From positions 992,001-1,056,000 of the forward strand of contig CAWAYH010000006.1 in assembly GCA_963786195.1 (NCBI GenBank): DNA of 64,000 nucleotides. Direction: 5' to 3'. The stretch comes from CAWAYH01 sp963786195 (GTDB lineage: Bacteria > Acidobacteriota > Vicinamibacteria > Vicinamibacterales > 2-12-FULL-66-21). Positions 1 through 9,058 of the stretch are shown here, in pieces (the first letter of the stretch is position 1; every line of letters starts with the position of its first letter). The notes under the pieces were generated by a model. It ran no database searches and had not been told where the DNA came from. It worked only from the letters and a program-made list of their open reading frames with translations. Made by a program: the position numbers and the translations under genes.

Positions 1-946
1 CCCCCGTCCACGCGACTCCGACCGATCCGAACCCGCCACGCGACTGGCTGTTCTCGATCGTACCCTCGGGCGTATCGACGTCGCCCGACCGGCGTCCGCT
101 TCCCGAAGCGTGCACAGCCCACTTGTTGTTCCCATACAGCACGTCCCCTGCCGCCCCAACCTCGGATGCCGCGGTGCCGAAATCCGCGGTCATCCCGCCA
201 CGCACGCCGTTGACCCGCGTCGTGGGGATCGTGTCCGAAATCACGTTGACGAGACCACCGATCGCATTCGCTCCATAGAGCAGCGTGGCCGGACCGCGCA
301 CCACTTCGATCTTCGACGAGCCCGCCGGGTTGATGACGACCCCGTGGTCTCCGGACTGACTCGACAGATCGCCGACGCGCTGCCCATCGTCGAGGATCAG
401 CACGCGATCGCCGTCGAGACCCCGGATGACCGGTCGGGACGGACCAGGGCCGAAGGACCGCTCCGCGACGCCCGGCTGGGTGGCCAGTGTCGCACCGATG
501 GTGCCCTCCAATTGCTTCGCCAGATCCTGCCCGGCGAGCACTGTTGTCGGCTGATACGAATCGAACTGACTCCGCGCGTCCGGGCTGACGGACACGACCT
601 CCGAATAGTGCAGCTCGGGATCGATAGCCACGTCGAGCGAGACCGGCACCTGCGCGACGGTGAGCTCAGACCGTCCCGGAACGTAGCCCCGAGCAACGAC
701 GAGCAGGTGATACGCGCCTGGCGGAACGTTCGGAATCGAATAGGCGCCGTCCGCGGCGGATTTCGTTTCGAGCTTCGTGCCCTCCACCGACACCGTCGCG
801 CCCTCGATTGGCTTCGATGTAACCGAATGATAAAGGCGACCGGAAACCGTGACGCCTTGGGCGGCAGCCCCGGCGGCAAATGCAAGCAGAACACACAAGG
901 TCAGCGCCGCCCGGGCGACGCGCAGAGCGCTATTACGAGAAGTCAT
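1..946 (-). CDS. TonB-dependent outer membrane receptor, ZnuD-like (3' end outside window)
   Basis: This is the N-terminal ~315 residues of an outer membrane active-transport receptor. The ATG at 946 is preceded by a strong AGGAGG four bases upstream. A signal peptide ends near AAGAAAQ, followed by a carboxypeptidase-regulatory-like beta-sandwich (about residues 32-110) and the plug domain, with RPVIRGLDGDRVLILDDG and the typical plug end VEVVRGPATLLYG-like stretch (seen as EVVRGPATLLYGANAIGGLV). The plug wording (RGLDGDRVLILDDGQR, SGDHGV) resembles the zinc-receptor ZnuD group, so a metal is a reasonable but unproven substrate. The barrel lies beyond base 1. A small CxxC membrane protein is encoded just upstream on the same strand and may be co-transcribed. 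Confidence 0.88.
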   Translation of the reverse strand, partial: MTSRNSALRVARAALTLCVLLAFAAGAAAQGVTVSGRLYHSVTSKPIEGATVSVEGTKLETKSAADGAYSIPNVPPGAYHLLVVARGYVPGRSELTVAQVPVSLDVAIDPELHYSEVVSVSPDARSQFDSYQPTTVLAGQDLAKQLEGTIGATLATQPGVAERSFGPGPSRPVIRGLDGDRVLILDDGQRVGDLSSQSGDHGVVINPAGSSKIEVVRGPATLLYGANAIGGLVNVISDTIPTTRVNGVRGGMTADFGTAASEVGAAGDVLYGNNKWAVHASGSGRRSGDVDTPEGTIENSQSRGGFGSVGVAWTG

Positions 947-1052
947 GATTCCTCCTGAAACCTGGTCCATTGACACGCGCGCATATAGATCACCGCGCGG
1001 CGTCCGCCATTCGGCAGACGCACGACTCCGAAACGGAAATGTCAGGACGGAT

Positions 1053-1406
1053 TCAGGCGGGAGGTGCTCTTGCTGGCAGTCGATCGAACGAGCGCGCCTG
1101 GCGCGGCGAGTCGGTGCGCGATTCAATCGCGTCGCTCGAGGTGAGAACAACCGCCGCGGGCCCGCTGTCGGCGGGCACGGTGCGGAACGAGCGGGCCGAG
1201 TGGCAGATGATGCAATGCCCGCGCGGGTGATCGGGCCCGTTCACGCTCAGACGCGCGGCGGGTGCGCCCGATTGACTCTCGATCGGTACGCACAGATCGT
1301 CGTTGGCCGTGTGAGGCACGACCAGCGGCGCGATCCAGCCCGTTACCAGCAGCAGGACCGCCACCAGGTCCAGCAGCCGAGCGTGACGACGGATGAGCAG
1401 TGTCAC
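1053..1406 (-). CDS. Small membrane-anchored protein with a C-x-x-C motif, function unknown
   Basis: The 117-residue product has one N-terminal hydrophobic segment (LLDLVAVLLLVTGWIAPLVV), which can be a signal anchor, then a short extracytoplasmic part with HCIICHSARSF. The CxxC next to histidines could bind a metal or a cofactor, but no family is recognised with certainty; it resembles the small DUF2946-like proteins found beside metal-related TonB receptors. The start is GTG and the ribosome site is weak. It lies about 110 bp upstream of the ZnuD-like receptor on the same strand, so a shared transcript is likely. The last 40 residues are Arg/Pro/Ala-rich and of low complexity. Confidence 0.5.
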   Translation of the reverse strand: MTLLIRRHARLLDLVAVLLLVTGWIAPLVVPHTANDDLCVPIESQSGAPAARLSVNGPDHPRGHCIICHSARSFRTVPADSGPAAVVLTSSDAIESRTDSPRQARSFDRLPARAPPA

Positions 1407-1439
1407 GACAAGAATGAGGGTAGCACGGGATCACGCCAG

Positions 1440-1530
1440 CGGTGCAGGTGCAACGTGCAGCGTGCAGGGTGCGGTGCAGTGCACGTGCACAGCACCGCAC
1501 GGTGCACGCTGCACCCTGCACCTGCACCGT
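1440..1530. repeat. GTGCA-rich inverted repeat
   Basis: Two arms built from GGTGCAGG, GTGCAGGGTGCA and GTGCAC words pair around a centre near 1480-1490, giving a long imperfect hairpin. It lies between the divergent-side start of the CxxC protein gene and the 3' end of the MFS gene, so it can act as a terminator or be a REP-like element. A related perfect palindrome of the same words is at 42105-42132. Confidence 0.6.
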
Positions 1531-1533
1531 TCA

Positions 1534-3072
1534 CTATCTCTCCTGCGTTCGGCTCGCGTAGAGAAGCGCCAGCCCCAGCACTGCCACCATGCTCGACCCC
1601 GCGACGCCCCCCGCGGCTGCGGCGACGGAGTTGTTCGTGGCCGCGAGAATCACCGCCCAGTTCTGCCACACGGTGACCGCTCCCGCAGATCCGAGCAGCG
1701 CGAGGACGGCGCCGCCTGCAAGGAGCCCAGGGCTGAACGCGGTGCGCAGCCCACGCTCCAGGTCCACCTGCTCGAGCTTCCGACCCGTCAGCAGCCGGAT
1801 CGAGATCCACGCGATCGGATGCATGACGCCGGCGATGATGAACAACGGCGTGAAGCTGCCGAGCCATTGCAGCATGCCGCCCGCGATGAGCTGCATGAAC
1901 ATCCCCCCGATGGCACCAGCCATCGCGCCGAAGCCCACGACCGACCCGACGGCGCGCTTGGGGAAGGTGTCCGAGGCCACGGTGAACATGTTGGCGGACC
2001 AGGCCTGATGACAGGCGGTGGCCAGGCTGATGCACGCGACGGCCGCTGCGAGGCTCCCCGCGCCCACGACGAGCACCGAGAGCGGCATGAGGCACGCAAA
2101 GATCAGCATCGTCGTCAGTCGCGCCTTGCTCGCGCTCCAGCCGGCGCGCTGAAAGGCGCCTGCCAGCCAGCCGCCGAGAATGCTGCCGGCGTCCGCGCAC
2201 AGATAGATGACGGCCAGTGACCACGCCGCCGTCGCCAGGCTGACCTGACGAGTCCGCGCAAGGTACGAAGGAATCCACGTGAGGTAGAACCACCACACGG
2301 GGTCCGTGAGCATCTTGCCGATGCAGAACGCCCACGCCTCGCGGTATCTCAGGAGGCTCGGCCACGGGATGGCAACCGTTCCGGCCGCGGGTTCCTGATC
2401 GGATCGGATCAGCGCAGACTCCTCAGCCGAAAGCCGAGGGTGCTGCTCGGGAGAATGGTAGAAACGGAACCACAGCCCGAGCCAGGCGAAGCCGAGCAGG
2501 CCGATGAAGATGAAGGCGGACTGCCAGCCCCAGTACACGGCCATGGCGGCGATGACGCCCTGGAGCATCGCGCCGAAGTTCGTGCCGGTATTGAAGATGC
2601 CGGTGGCGAACGCCCGCTCGCGCCGCGGGAACCACTCGGCGACCGCCTTGATCGCGGCCGGGAAGTTCGCGGCCTCGCCGAGACCCAGGACGAATCGAGC
2701 GATCGCGAAGCCGAGCACGGACGTCGCCAGAGAATGGCCCATGGCGGCCGCACTCCAGACGACGACGCCGATCGCGAGACCGGTCCGCACGCCGACGCGG
2801 TCGAGAAACCGTCCGGCGAACGCGAACATCAACCCATAGGAAAGCGAGAAGGAAAAGTTGATCCACCCGAATTCCGCATCATCCCAGCCGATGGCCGGCT
2901 TGAGCACGGCCTCGTTCATGGCGCCGAGCGACACTCGGTCCACATAGTTGATGAAGGTCACCAGGAAGAGCAGGCCGCAGATGTACCAGCGCAGGCCTTT
3001 GACGGGGCGCTGCGAAGGTGCCCGCCCTCGATTCTCGGAGCCGGAGCGTCGATCGGAACTCAAAACGGCCAT
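1534..3072 (-). CDS. MFS transporter, anion:cation symporter (ExuT-like) family
   Basis: The 512-residue inner membrane transporter has 12 or more predicted TM segments. After a hydrophilic N-terminus (MAVLSSDRR...), the first helix carries the family signature YICGLLFLVTFINYVDR, followed by the loop motif GRFLDRVGVRTG and RFVLGLGEAANFPAAIKA. These are typical of the ACS family (hexuronate, glucarate and other sugar-acid/H+ symporters), so an organic anion is the likely substrate. The C-terminal ~70 residues add two hydrophobic stretches beyond the usual ~430-residue length. The start at 3072 has GAAGGG directly upstream and overlaps the end of the APC permease gene by 13 bp, which suggests translational coupling. 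Confidence 0.88.
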   Translation of the reverse strand: MAVLSSDRRSGSENRGRAPSQRPVKGLRWYICGLLFLVTFINYVDRVSLGAMNEAVLKPAIGWDDAEFGWINFSFSLSYGLMFAFAGRFLDRVGVRTGLAIGVVVWSAAAMGHSLATSVLGFAIARFVLGLGEAANFPAAIKAVAEWFPRRERAFATGIFNTGTNFGAMLQGVIAAMAVYWGWQSAFIFIGLLGFAWLGLWFRFYHSPEQHPRLSAEESALIRSDQEPAAGTVAIPWPSLLRYREAWAFCIGKMLTDPVWWFYLTWIPSYLARTRQVSLATAAWSLAVIYLCADAGSILGGWLAGAFQRAGWSASKARLTTMLIFACLMPLSVLVVGAGSLAAAVACISLATACHQAWSANMFTVASDTFPKRAVGSVVGFGAMAGAIGGMFMQLIAGGMLQWLGSFTPLFIIAGVMHPIAWISIRLLTGRKLEQVDLERGLRTAFSPGLLAGGAVLALLGSAGAVTVWQNWAVILAATNNSVAAAAGGVAGSSMVAVLGLALLYASRTQER

Positions 3073-4412
3073 TCCCTTCGCAGCCTCTGGTGGAGAAGAA
3101 ATGCCAGCACGCCTGAAATGAGGAACCCGAACCCCAGCAGCATGAACTGGCGCGACGTGACGAAGATGAACAACCACCCGGCGGCCGCAATGATGCTCGG
3201 TATCGGGTAGAGCCACATGCGGAACGGGATCGGCAGATCCGGTCGGTTCCGCCGCAGCAGGTGCAGGCCTGCGTTCTGGCCGATGAACTGCACCAGCGCC
3301 CTCAGCACGATGAGCGACGTGATGACGGCCGGCAGCGGAATCAGCGTGAAGAGGGCGGCCATGATCCCAAGCGCCAACAGCGAGACGTAGGGGAAATTGT
3401 CGCGCGGATGCACGCGCGCGAAGATGTCGAAGTAGCGGCCGTCGCGAGCCGCGGCGTACAGCACCCGCGAGTTTGCCAGCACGAGCGCGAACAGCGACGC
3501 GAACGCCGTCCAGAGGATGAGGAGCGCCACGGTCCGGCCGGCCCAGGGTCCGAACGCCCGTTCCGCCACCGTCGCCGCGACGTACCGCGTCTGCGCAACC
3601 TCCTGCCACGGCATGGCGCCGAGCATCGCCGCGTTCATGATGATGTAGAGCACGGCCACGACGATGACGGAAATCAGGATCGATCGCGGGATCGTGCGCG
3701 CGGGATCGCGGACCTCGTCGCCCAGGAAGCAGACGTTGTAGTAGCCGAGGTATGCGTAGATCGCGCGGCGCGTCCCGTCGCCGAGGCCGAACCAGAATGC
3801 GGACGTGTCGAGCCGGAAGGCATCGGGCGGCAGATCGAAGAGCCGCCGCGCGTCGAAGATCGCCAGGCCCGAGACGATCGTCAGCAGAAGAGCGACCAGC
3901 GCGCCGCTGGCCAGCAACACGCCGATGCGCCCGATGATCGTGATGCGCCGGTACAGCATGAAGGTGACGAGCAGCGCCACGCCGATCGCAGCCGCGCGCT
4001 GCATCCAGCCACCCTGGATCTGCGGCAGGAGATACGACAGGTAGTTCGCGAAGCCGATGGAGCCGCCAGCGGCGCTCAGCGGACCCTGGAAGCTCACCTG
4101 CCAGATGAAGAGGAACGACATCAGCCGTCCCCAGCGCGGTCCGTACGACTCGCGCAGGTAGACGTAGGTGCCACCCGAGCCCGGCAGGCGCGATGACAGC
4201 TCCGCCCACACGAGGCCGTCCGCCAGCGCGATGATCGCGCCGAGCACCCAGCACAGGAGCGCCTGCGGTCCGCCCATGTCGGCGACGATCAACGGCAGCG
4301 TGATGAACGGCCCGATGCCGATCATGTTGTTGATGTTCATCGCGCTGGCCTGGGGGAGGCCGATCCCGCGCACGAGCGGGGGGGCTGGGGAGGGCGGCGG
4401 GCCGGCGGCCAT
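3060..4412 (-). CDS. APC superfamily amino acid permease
   Basis: The 450-residue protein has about 12 TM helices typical of amino acid/polyamine permeases. The first helix has NINNMIGIGPFITLPLI (unwound GxG-type region) followed by LLCWVLGAIIALADGLVWAEL and a SGGTYVYLRESYG segment characteristic of the family. The ATG at 4412 (MAAGPPPSPAPPLVRG) is chosen because the open frame further upstream runs only through a palindromic repeat. The 3' end overlaps the start of the MFS gene, so the two form an operon of two transporters. The substrate cannot be read from the sequence. Confidence 0.85.
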   Translation of the reverse strand: MAAGPPPSPAPPLVRGIGLPQASAMNINNMIGIGPFITLPLIVADMGGPQALLCWVLGAIIALADGLVWAELSSRLPGSGGTYVYLRESYGPRWGRLMSFLFIWQVSFQGPLSAAGGSIGFANYLSYLLPQIQGGWMQRAAAIGVALLVTFMLYRRITIIGRIGVLLASGALVALLLTIVSGLAIFDARRLFDLPPDAFRLDTSAFWFGLGDGTRRAIYAYLGYYNVCFLGDEVRDPARTIPRSILISVIVVAVLYIIMNAAMLGAMPWQEVAQTRYVAATVAERAFGPWAGRTVALLILWTAFASLFALVLANSRVLYAAARDGRYFDIFARVHPRDNFPYVSLLALGIMAALFTLIPLPAVITSLIVLRALVQFIGQNAGLHLLRRNRPDLPIPFRMWLYPIPSIIAAAGWLFIFVTSRQFMLLGFGFLISGVLAFLLHQRLRREWPF

Positions 4413-4479
4413 ATAGGTCCGGGAGCCTACCACAGCCGCAATTGAGATAGAGTTTCGCGGTCCGGTGGTACTGTGCCCG

Positions 4480-4530
4480 CCTCCGCCAAGGCTACGGCGG
4501 GTCCGCCGAAGCGCTTCGCGCGTAGGCGGA
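4480..4530. repeat. CCGCC/GGCGG palindromic intergenic repeat
   Basis: The stretch holds CTCCGCC-AAGGCTAC-GGCGG followed by TCCGCC...GGCGGA with a GAAGCGCTTC core, i.e. two nested inverted repeats. It sits between the divergent APC permease and Na+/solute symporter genes, just upstream of the symporter start, where it occupies the space expected for promoter and leader. It is REP-like; no partner gene that would mobilise it is visible. Confidence 0.6.
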
Positions 4531-4549
4531 AAGCCGGACACGACAACAC

Positions 4550-6375
4550 ATGACCCTCGCCGCTCTCGACTGGATCATCGTCTTCGTCTGCCTGGTGATC
4601 TGTTTTGCGCCGGCACTGTTCTTCGCGAGGCGCGCCGGCCGGAATACGTCCGAGTTCTTCGCGTCCGGGCGGGCCGTGCCGTGGTGGCTGGCCGGACTCT
4701 CGATGGTCGCGACGACCTTCAGCAGTGACACGCCCAATCTCGTGACCGACATCGTGCGTCGCACGGGGGTTGCCGGAAACTGGGTGTGGTGGGCGTTCGT
4801 GCTCACCGGCGTGGCCACGGTGTTTTTCTACGCCCGACTGTGGCGGCGATCCGGCGTCCTGACCGATCTGGAGTTCTACGAGATCCGGTATCGGGGAAAG
4901 CGGCCAGCGTCGTGCGCGGATTCCGCGCCGTGTATCTCGGCCTGCTCTTCAACTGCATGATCATGGCGACCGTCAACCTGGCGGCCTGCAAGATCGCCGG
5001 CATTCTCTTCGGACTCGAGCGGTGGCAGACGCTCGTCGGCGTCGGCCTCCTGAACGTCGCGTTCGCCGCGCACTCCGGCCTCTGGGGCGTGCTCGTCATC
5101 GACATGATTCAGTTCTTCATCAAGATGACGGCCGTCATCGCCGCGGCCTGGTTCGCGCTGAAGGCACCGGAGGTGGGCGGCCTGAGCGGCCTCATCGAGA
5201 AGCTGTCGGTGGTCCGCGGGCCAGGCGGAATCGACTACCTCTCCGTGCTGCCGGACTTCACGAACAACTGGGACATGGCCGTTGCCGTCTTCATCATGCC
5301 GATCGCCGTGCAGTGGTGGGCGGTCTGGTATCCCGGCGCCGAGCCGGGCGGCGGGAGCTACATCGCGCAGCGCATGCTCGCCTCCAAATCAGAAAAAGAC
5401 GCGCTGGGCGCCGTGCTGTTCTTCAACGTCGCGCACTACGTGCTGCGGCCGTGGCCCTGGATCCTCGTGGCGCTGTGCTCACTGCTCGTGTACCCCGAGC
5501 TGTCGGATATCCAGCGCGCGTTCCCGAACCTCGATCCGCGGCTGCTGGGCCACGACATCGCGTATCCGGCGATGTTGAGGTTCCTCCCCGTCGGTTTCGT
5601 CGGCCTGATGGTGGGCGGCCTCATTGCCGCTCACTCGTCGACGATCCTCACGCACCTCAACTGGGGCGCGTCGTACCTCGTGCACGACTTCTACCGGCGC
5701 TTCGTGCGCCGAGACGCGGACGAAGCGCACTACGTCCGCGTCGGCCGGCTCGTCACCGTGGGCCTCTTCATCTGTTCGTCCGCCGCCGTGTACCTCCTCG
5801 ACACCGCCAAGGATGCGTTCGACGTCATCCTGCAGATCGGGGCCGGCACCGGACTGCTCTATCTGGTCCGCTGGTTCTGGTGGCGGGTCAACGCGTGGTG
5901 CGAAGTCGTCGCGATGGTCAGCTCGTTTGGCGTCTCCGTGCTCCTCCTGATTCTGGCCAGGAACGGATACGCGTTCAGCGTCCACCGCGCTCTTCTGATC
6001 ACCGTGGTCGTGACGACGATCTGCTGGGTGGTGACCGCGTGGCTGGGGCCGCCCACCGATCGCGACGTGCTCATCGCCTTCTATAAGAAGGTGCATCCCG
6101 CAGGCCCTGGCTGGACCGTCGTCCGACAGGCCGCAGGGCTGCCGGCGCAGGCGCCGCGCGGAACCGGCGACAACATCCCGCTCGCGCTGCTGGGATGGGT
6201 GGCGGGCTGCACGACGATCTGGTCGGCGCTCTTCACCGTGGGCAACCTTCTGTACATGCGTCGCGGTCCCGCCCTGCTGATGCTGGCGGTCTTCATCGTC
6301 AGCTGCCTCGTGCTCGTGCGTGTCGTGCTGTCGCTGTGGTCCGCGCGCGAGGACGCCCGGACCGCACCGGTGTAG
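4550..6375 (+). CDS. Sodium:solute symporter (SSS family), one frameshift
   Basis: A ~608-residue Na+-coupled symporter of the inner membrane. The N-terminal part runs from ATG 4550 with the typical NTSEFFASGRAVPWWLAGLS and TFSSDTPNLVTDIVR segments of SSS proteins. At about 4895-4905 the frame is lost by a single-base deletion in a GGGGAAA run; the protein continues in the next frame as KAASVVRGFRAVYLGLLFN, so residues join across the break as RY-x-GKAASVVRG. About 13 TM helices are predicted and the C-terminus ends in a Trp-rich hydrophobic tail. The substrate is unknown. It is transcribed divergently from the APC/MFS pair and followed 10 bp later by a methyltransferase. The break may be a sequencing error. 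Confidence 0.85.
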
Positions 6376-6385
6376 CGCCAATCGC

Positions 6386-7264
6386 ATGGCCTCTCCCCAC
6401 AGGTCGATCTGGCGGCTCCTGGCTCCGGACATCGAACTCTGCAGCGCGCTCGACCCCGCCGCGCAGCCACGCCTCGACGCGCTCAACGCCGCGATGCAGG
6501 CGTTCTACAACAGCGATATCGCAGGCGAGTACTTCGCGGCGGCGGACGCGGCCAACGAGGAGTGGCAACCGAGCTTCACCGGCCACTGGCATCTGCTCGA
6601 CGCGATTCCAGAAGGAAGCCGCGTGGTCGATCTCGGATGCGGCACGGCCTACGTCAGCCGGCATTTCGCCAAGCGGAAGGTGTCGTACACGGGGGTGGAC
6701 TGGTCCGATGCGCAGATCCTGCGCAATCGGGAGCGGATGCCGGAATCGACGTTTCACGTGGCGTCACTCGATCGCGTCCCGCTGCCCGACCAGGCCTTCG
6801 ATGCGGCGGTGAGCTTCTACACCATCGAGCATCTCGTCTGGCCGCATCGCGTCCTGGACGAGATGTTCCGGCTCACGCGGCCGGGCGGCCTGATCGCGCT
6901 GCTCTTTCCGCCGTTCCGGATCGGCTCCTCGCTCAAGTCGTTCGACTATGGCCTCAGCGTGCGGCGCTTCAAGGACAAGGTTCGATCGCTCAGCCTCGTC
7001 GACGTCGCGCTGCACGTGTACCAGCATCGCGTCTTCTATCCGTTGTACCTGAGGCATCATCACCCGCGCGGCGACTCGGCACAGCGCTTCCTGATCAACC
7101 TGAAGCCGGTCTGCCTCCAGTATCGAGGCTGGTTCCCCGATGCTGACGCCGTGCATCTTGCCGACACCGCGGAGATCCGCGCCTACCTGGCGGCGCGGGG
7201 CGCCGACACGCTGGTCGAGCAGCCGCGATACGCGTACCTGCTGATGAAGCGCCGTGCCGTGTAA
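6386..7264 (+). CDS. Class I SAM-dependent methyltransferase
   Basis: The 292-residue soluble enzyme has the Methyltransf_11-type core: motif I VVDLGCGTAYVSRHFAK, the acidic end of strand 2 in YTGVDWSD, and the post-core FYTIEHLVWPHRVLDEMFRLTRPGG. The N-terminal ~70 residues are helical and possibly substrate-binding, and the C-terminal ~80 residues contain an Arg/His-rich part (HVYQHRVFYPLYLRHHHPRG). The substrate is unknown. ATG 6386 is chosen because it lies 10 bp after the symporter stop; the frame is open further upstream but that overlaps the symporter. It is probably co-transcribed with the symporter. Confidence 0.82.
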   Translation: MASPHRSIWRLLAPDIELCSALDPAAQPRLDALNAAMQAFYNSDIAGEYFAAADAANEEWQPSFTGHWHLLDAIPEGSRVVDLGCGTAYVSRHFAKRKVSYTGVDWSDAQILRNRERMPESTFHVASLDRVPLPDQAFDAAVSFYTIEHLVWPHRVLDEMFRLTRPGGLIALLFPPFRIGSSLKSFDYGLSVRRFKDKVRSLSLVDVALHVYQHRVFYPLYLRHHHPRGDSAQRFLINLKPVCLQYRGWFPDADAVHLADTAEIRAYLAARGADTLVEQPRYAYLLMKRRAV

Positions 7265-7349
7265 TGAACAGGAGAACGGGAGAACGGGAGGACTAAGAGA
7301 ACAGCCCACAAGAGAAAAGAGAATGCGAGAAGTTAGTTCACGAAAACCT
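7265..7349. repeat. Left arm of purine/pyrimidine inverted repeat (copy 1), split by IS256
   Basis: A run almost wholly of A and G with words ACAGGAGAA, CGGGAGAACGGGAGG and AAGAGAAAAGAGAA. It ends with the 9-bp sequence CGAAAACCT at 7341-7349, which is repeated directly after the insertion sequence. Together with the arm at 8729-8803 it would make a ~150-bp inverted repeat like the intact copies at 25106-25262 and 29487-29593. Confidence 0.65.
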
Positions 7350-8728
7350 GGCCGTGTCTGTCAAGTGGTGGAAAAAGTGTGAGCGCGTCATGAGCCGGCT
7401 CTGAGTCTTTCAGTTACGCGGCCTTCTCGACGCGTTCCATGTCCTCCCAGCCGTCGATCTTCCGTAGCTTCACCTGACCGCTGCGCAAGAGCCCAAAGAG
7501 CAGCAGGAGGACGGCCTCTTGGCCTGGCAAGCTCGCTTGCGTTTTGGTGCGGCGTCGAAACTCGCCGTTGATCCGCTCGAGCGCATTGGTCGTTCGCAGC
7601 GCCTTCCACTGCGTCTTGGGAAAGCGCAAATAGGTGAAGAGATCATCGCCCGCTTCCTCGAGGCATTCGAGCACAGCGGGGCACCGCAACCGCCATTTCT
7701 TCGCGAAGCGGGTGCGCGCCTGATCGACGAGTGTTCGGGTCTCGGCGTAGATCATCCGCCGGTAGTCTTCGGCGAGCTCCTCGCGGAGGCGCACCGGCGC
7801 CTTGGCCTCGAGATTCCGGAGCTTGTGCGCAGTACAGCGTTGAATCGCCATTGTCGGCCATTGCTCGCGCAAGGCCGCGGCCAAGCCGGCGCTGCCGTCG
7901 ACGATGGCGAGGAGCGGCCGACCGACCTGGCGCTCGACCAAGCTCCGAATCACATCACGCCACGCGGCGGTGCTTTCATCGCCGACCAAGCGGACGTCGA
8001 GCACGACGCGCTCGCCATCGCCCCGCACCCCGAGCGTGACGAGCACGGGCACGCGGACGCGCCGCTGGCCGATGCGGACTTTCGGATACCAGCCGTCCAT
8101 GAGCAGATACTGAATCTCGTCCTCAGCGAGATCGCGGTGCCGCCACGTCTCGAAATCGTCCGCGAGCCGTCCCACCAAGCGCGAGACCGCGTCTTTCGAC
8201 AACGGCCCGCCGCGCAGCAGTGGCGCCAGCGCCCCTTTGATGCGCCGCGTGTTGGTCCCGCTCAGATACACGCCCAGGATCGCCTCATCGACGCGCTCGC
8301 TGCGACGCTGATAACGGGGCACCAGATCGCTCCGCCATTCCCTGGTGCCGCCATCGGCGGTCAAGACGCGAGCCCGGGGCATTGCGAACGTCGTCGGGCC
8401 CAAGCTCGTGGTCAGCGTCCGGTCGCGCGCCCCATGCCGATAGCCCACGCGCGCGGCGCCCACGCGCACCGACGGCGCCGCACCCAGCGCGGCTTCCAAT
8501 TCCTCTTCCACGATGGCGTCGATCAAACCACGGGCGCGTCGTCGAATGATCGTTTCCAGGGTCGTCGCCTCGGTTTCCTGCACGGCTTCGTTCGTCGATC
8601 CGTTCCTGCTATCCTTCGCCATAGCGTCATCCTCCGGCATCCGCCTGCAAGCGGACGCAGCTGCTGGTTAACAACTGCGCCGGATGATGACGCGCTTTCT
8701 ACTTTTCCACCAGACTCAAGACACTACC
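7350..8728 (-). mobile_element. Complete IS256-family insertion sequence, 1379 bp
   Basis: The ends are imperfect terminal inverted repeats: the left end begins GGCCGTGTCTGTCAAGTGG and the right end, read inward, GGTAGTGTCTTGAGTCTGG; both continue with TGGAAAA and an AGCGCGTCAT block. The element is flanked by a direct repeat CGAAAACCT (7341-7349 and 8729-8737), a 9-bp target duplication, which fits the 8-9 bp known for IS256. It carries a single transposase gene without frame damage. The intact ends, intact transposase and perfect target duplication suggest a recent insertion. Confidence 0.93.
7414..8640 (-). CDS. IS256-family transposase
   Basis: The 408-residue mutator-type transposase has the hallmarks of the family: an N-terminal DNA-binding part with RYQRRSERVDEAILGVYLSG, then the catalytic core with the first Asp in LLMDGWYPKVR, the second in LLAIVDGSAGLAAAL, the C/H segment MAIQRCTAHKLRNL and the catalytic Glu in NALERINGEFRRRTK. 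The length is normal for IS256 (about 400 residues). The start at 8640 reads MPEDDAMAKD; an alternative ATG lies six codons later. It catalyses cut-and-paste or copy-out/paste-in movement of the surrounding element. Nothing suggests inactivation. Confidence 0.95.
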   Translation of the reverse strand: MPEDDAMAKDSRNGSTNEAVQETEATTLETIIRRRARGLIDAIVEEELEAALGAAPSVRVGAARVGYRHGARDRTLTTSLGPTTFAMPRARVLTADGGTREWRSDLVPRYQRRSERVDEAILGVYLSGTNTRRIKGALAPLLRGGPLSKDAVSRLVGRLADDFETWRHRDLAEDEIQYLLMDGWYPKVRIGQRRVRVPVLVTLGVRGDGERVVLDVRLVGDESTAAWRDVIRSLVERQVGRPLLAIVDGSAGLAAALREQWPTMAIQRCTAHKLRNLEAKAPVRLREELAEDYRRMIYAETRTLVDQARTRFAKKWRLRCPAVLECLEEAGDDLFTYLRFPKTQWKALRTTNALERINGEFRRRTKTQASLPGQEAVLLLLFGLLRSGQVKLRKIDGWEDMERVEKAA

Positions 8729-8803
8729 CGAAAACCTTAGGTGCTCCCGTCTCGTTTCCTCCTGTGGATCTTCTCCCGGGGCTCTAGTTCTCACTTCTCC
8801 TGT
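8729..8803. repeat. Right arm of purine/pyrimidine inverted repeat (copy 1)
   Basis: After the second copy of CGAAAACCT the strand is pyrimidine-rich, with CTCCCGTCTCG, TTTCCTCCTGT, ATCTTCTCCC and the terminal CACTTCTCCTGT. This is the mirror partner of the purine-rich arm at 7265-7349. Ends ACAGGAGAA / TTCTCCTGT match those of the other two copies. Confidence 0.65.
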
Positions 8804-9058
8804 CACACCACAACCAGTTTCCTCGGGCTATCAGTCCAGCCTTCCGTATCAGCGAAACCAACGAATTGAACGTTGGGCCCGTTCGGTCATGACGGTCACC
8901 ACGGGACGGTTGACGACTGGCTGCGGTGTGATGTCGAACCGCGGCTCGGGTGTGACAAGCGAGATCGCGCCCCAGGTCCTTCAACCGGCCTTCACCTTGC
9001 GAGAGCGCGCCGGATGCTCAGTCGCTTTGAAGAACAGACACAGAAAGGAGAGGGTCGA
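8804..9058 (+). promoter_or_regulatory. Leader of the Oar-like receptor gene, no coding content seen
   Basis: These 255 bases hold no convincing gene. They must contain the promoter and 5' leader of the receptor that starts at 9059. The only clear signal is the ribosome binding site AAGGAGAGGG ending about four bases before the start codon. No clear -10/-35 pair could be assigned. Confidence 0.4.

Noticed and set aside
3261..4196. A long plus-strand open frame opposite the APC gene
   Set aside because: It is Arg/Glu/Asp-rich without domains, opposite a clear permease, and typical of antisense frames in GC-rich DNA. Many similar ones were ignored.
1534..4254. A single 906-residue open frame covering the MFS gene and most of the APC gene
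   Set aside because: Only the part up to 3072 shows MFS similarity. The upstream half is an Arg/Ala/Gly-rich reading of the APC permease gene in another frame.
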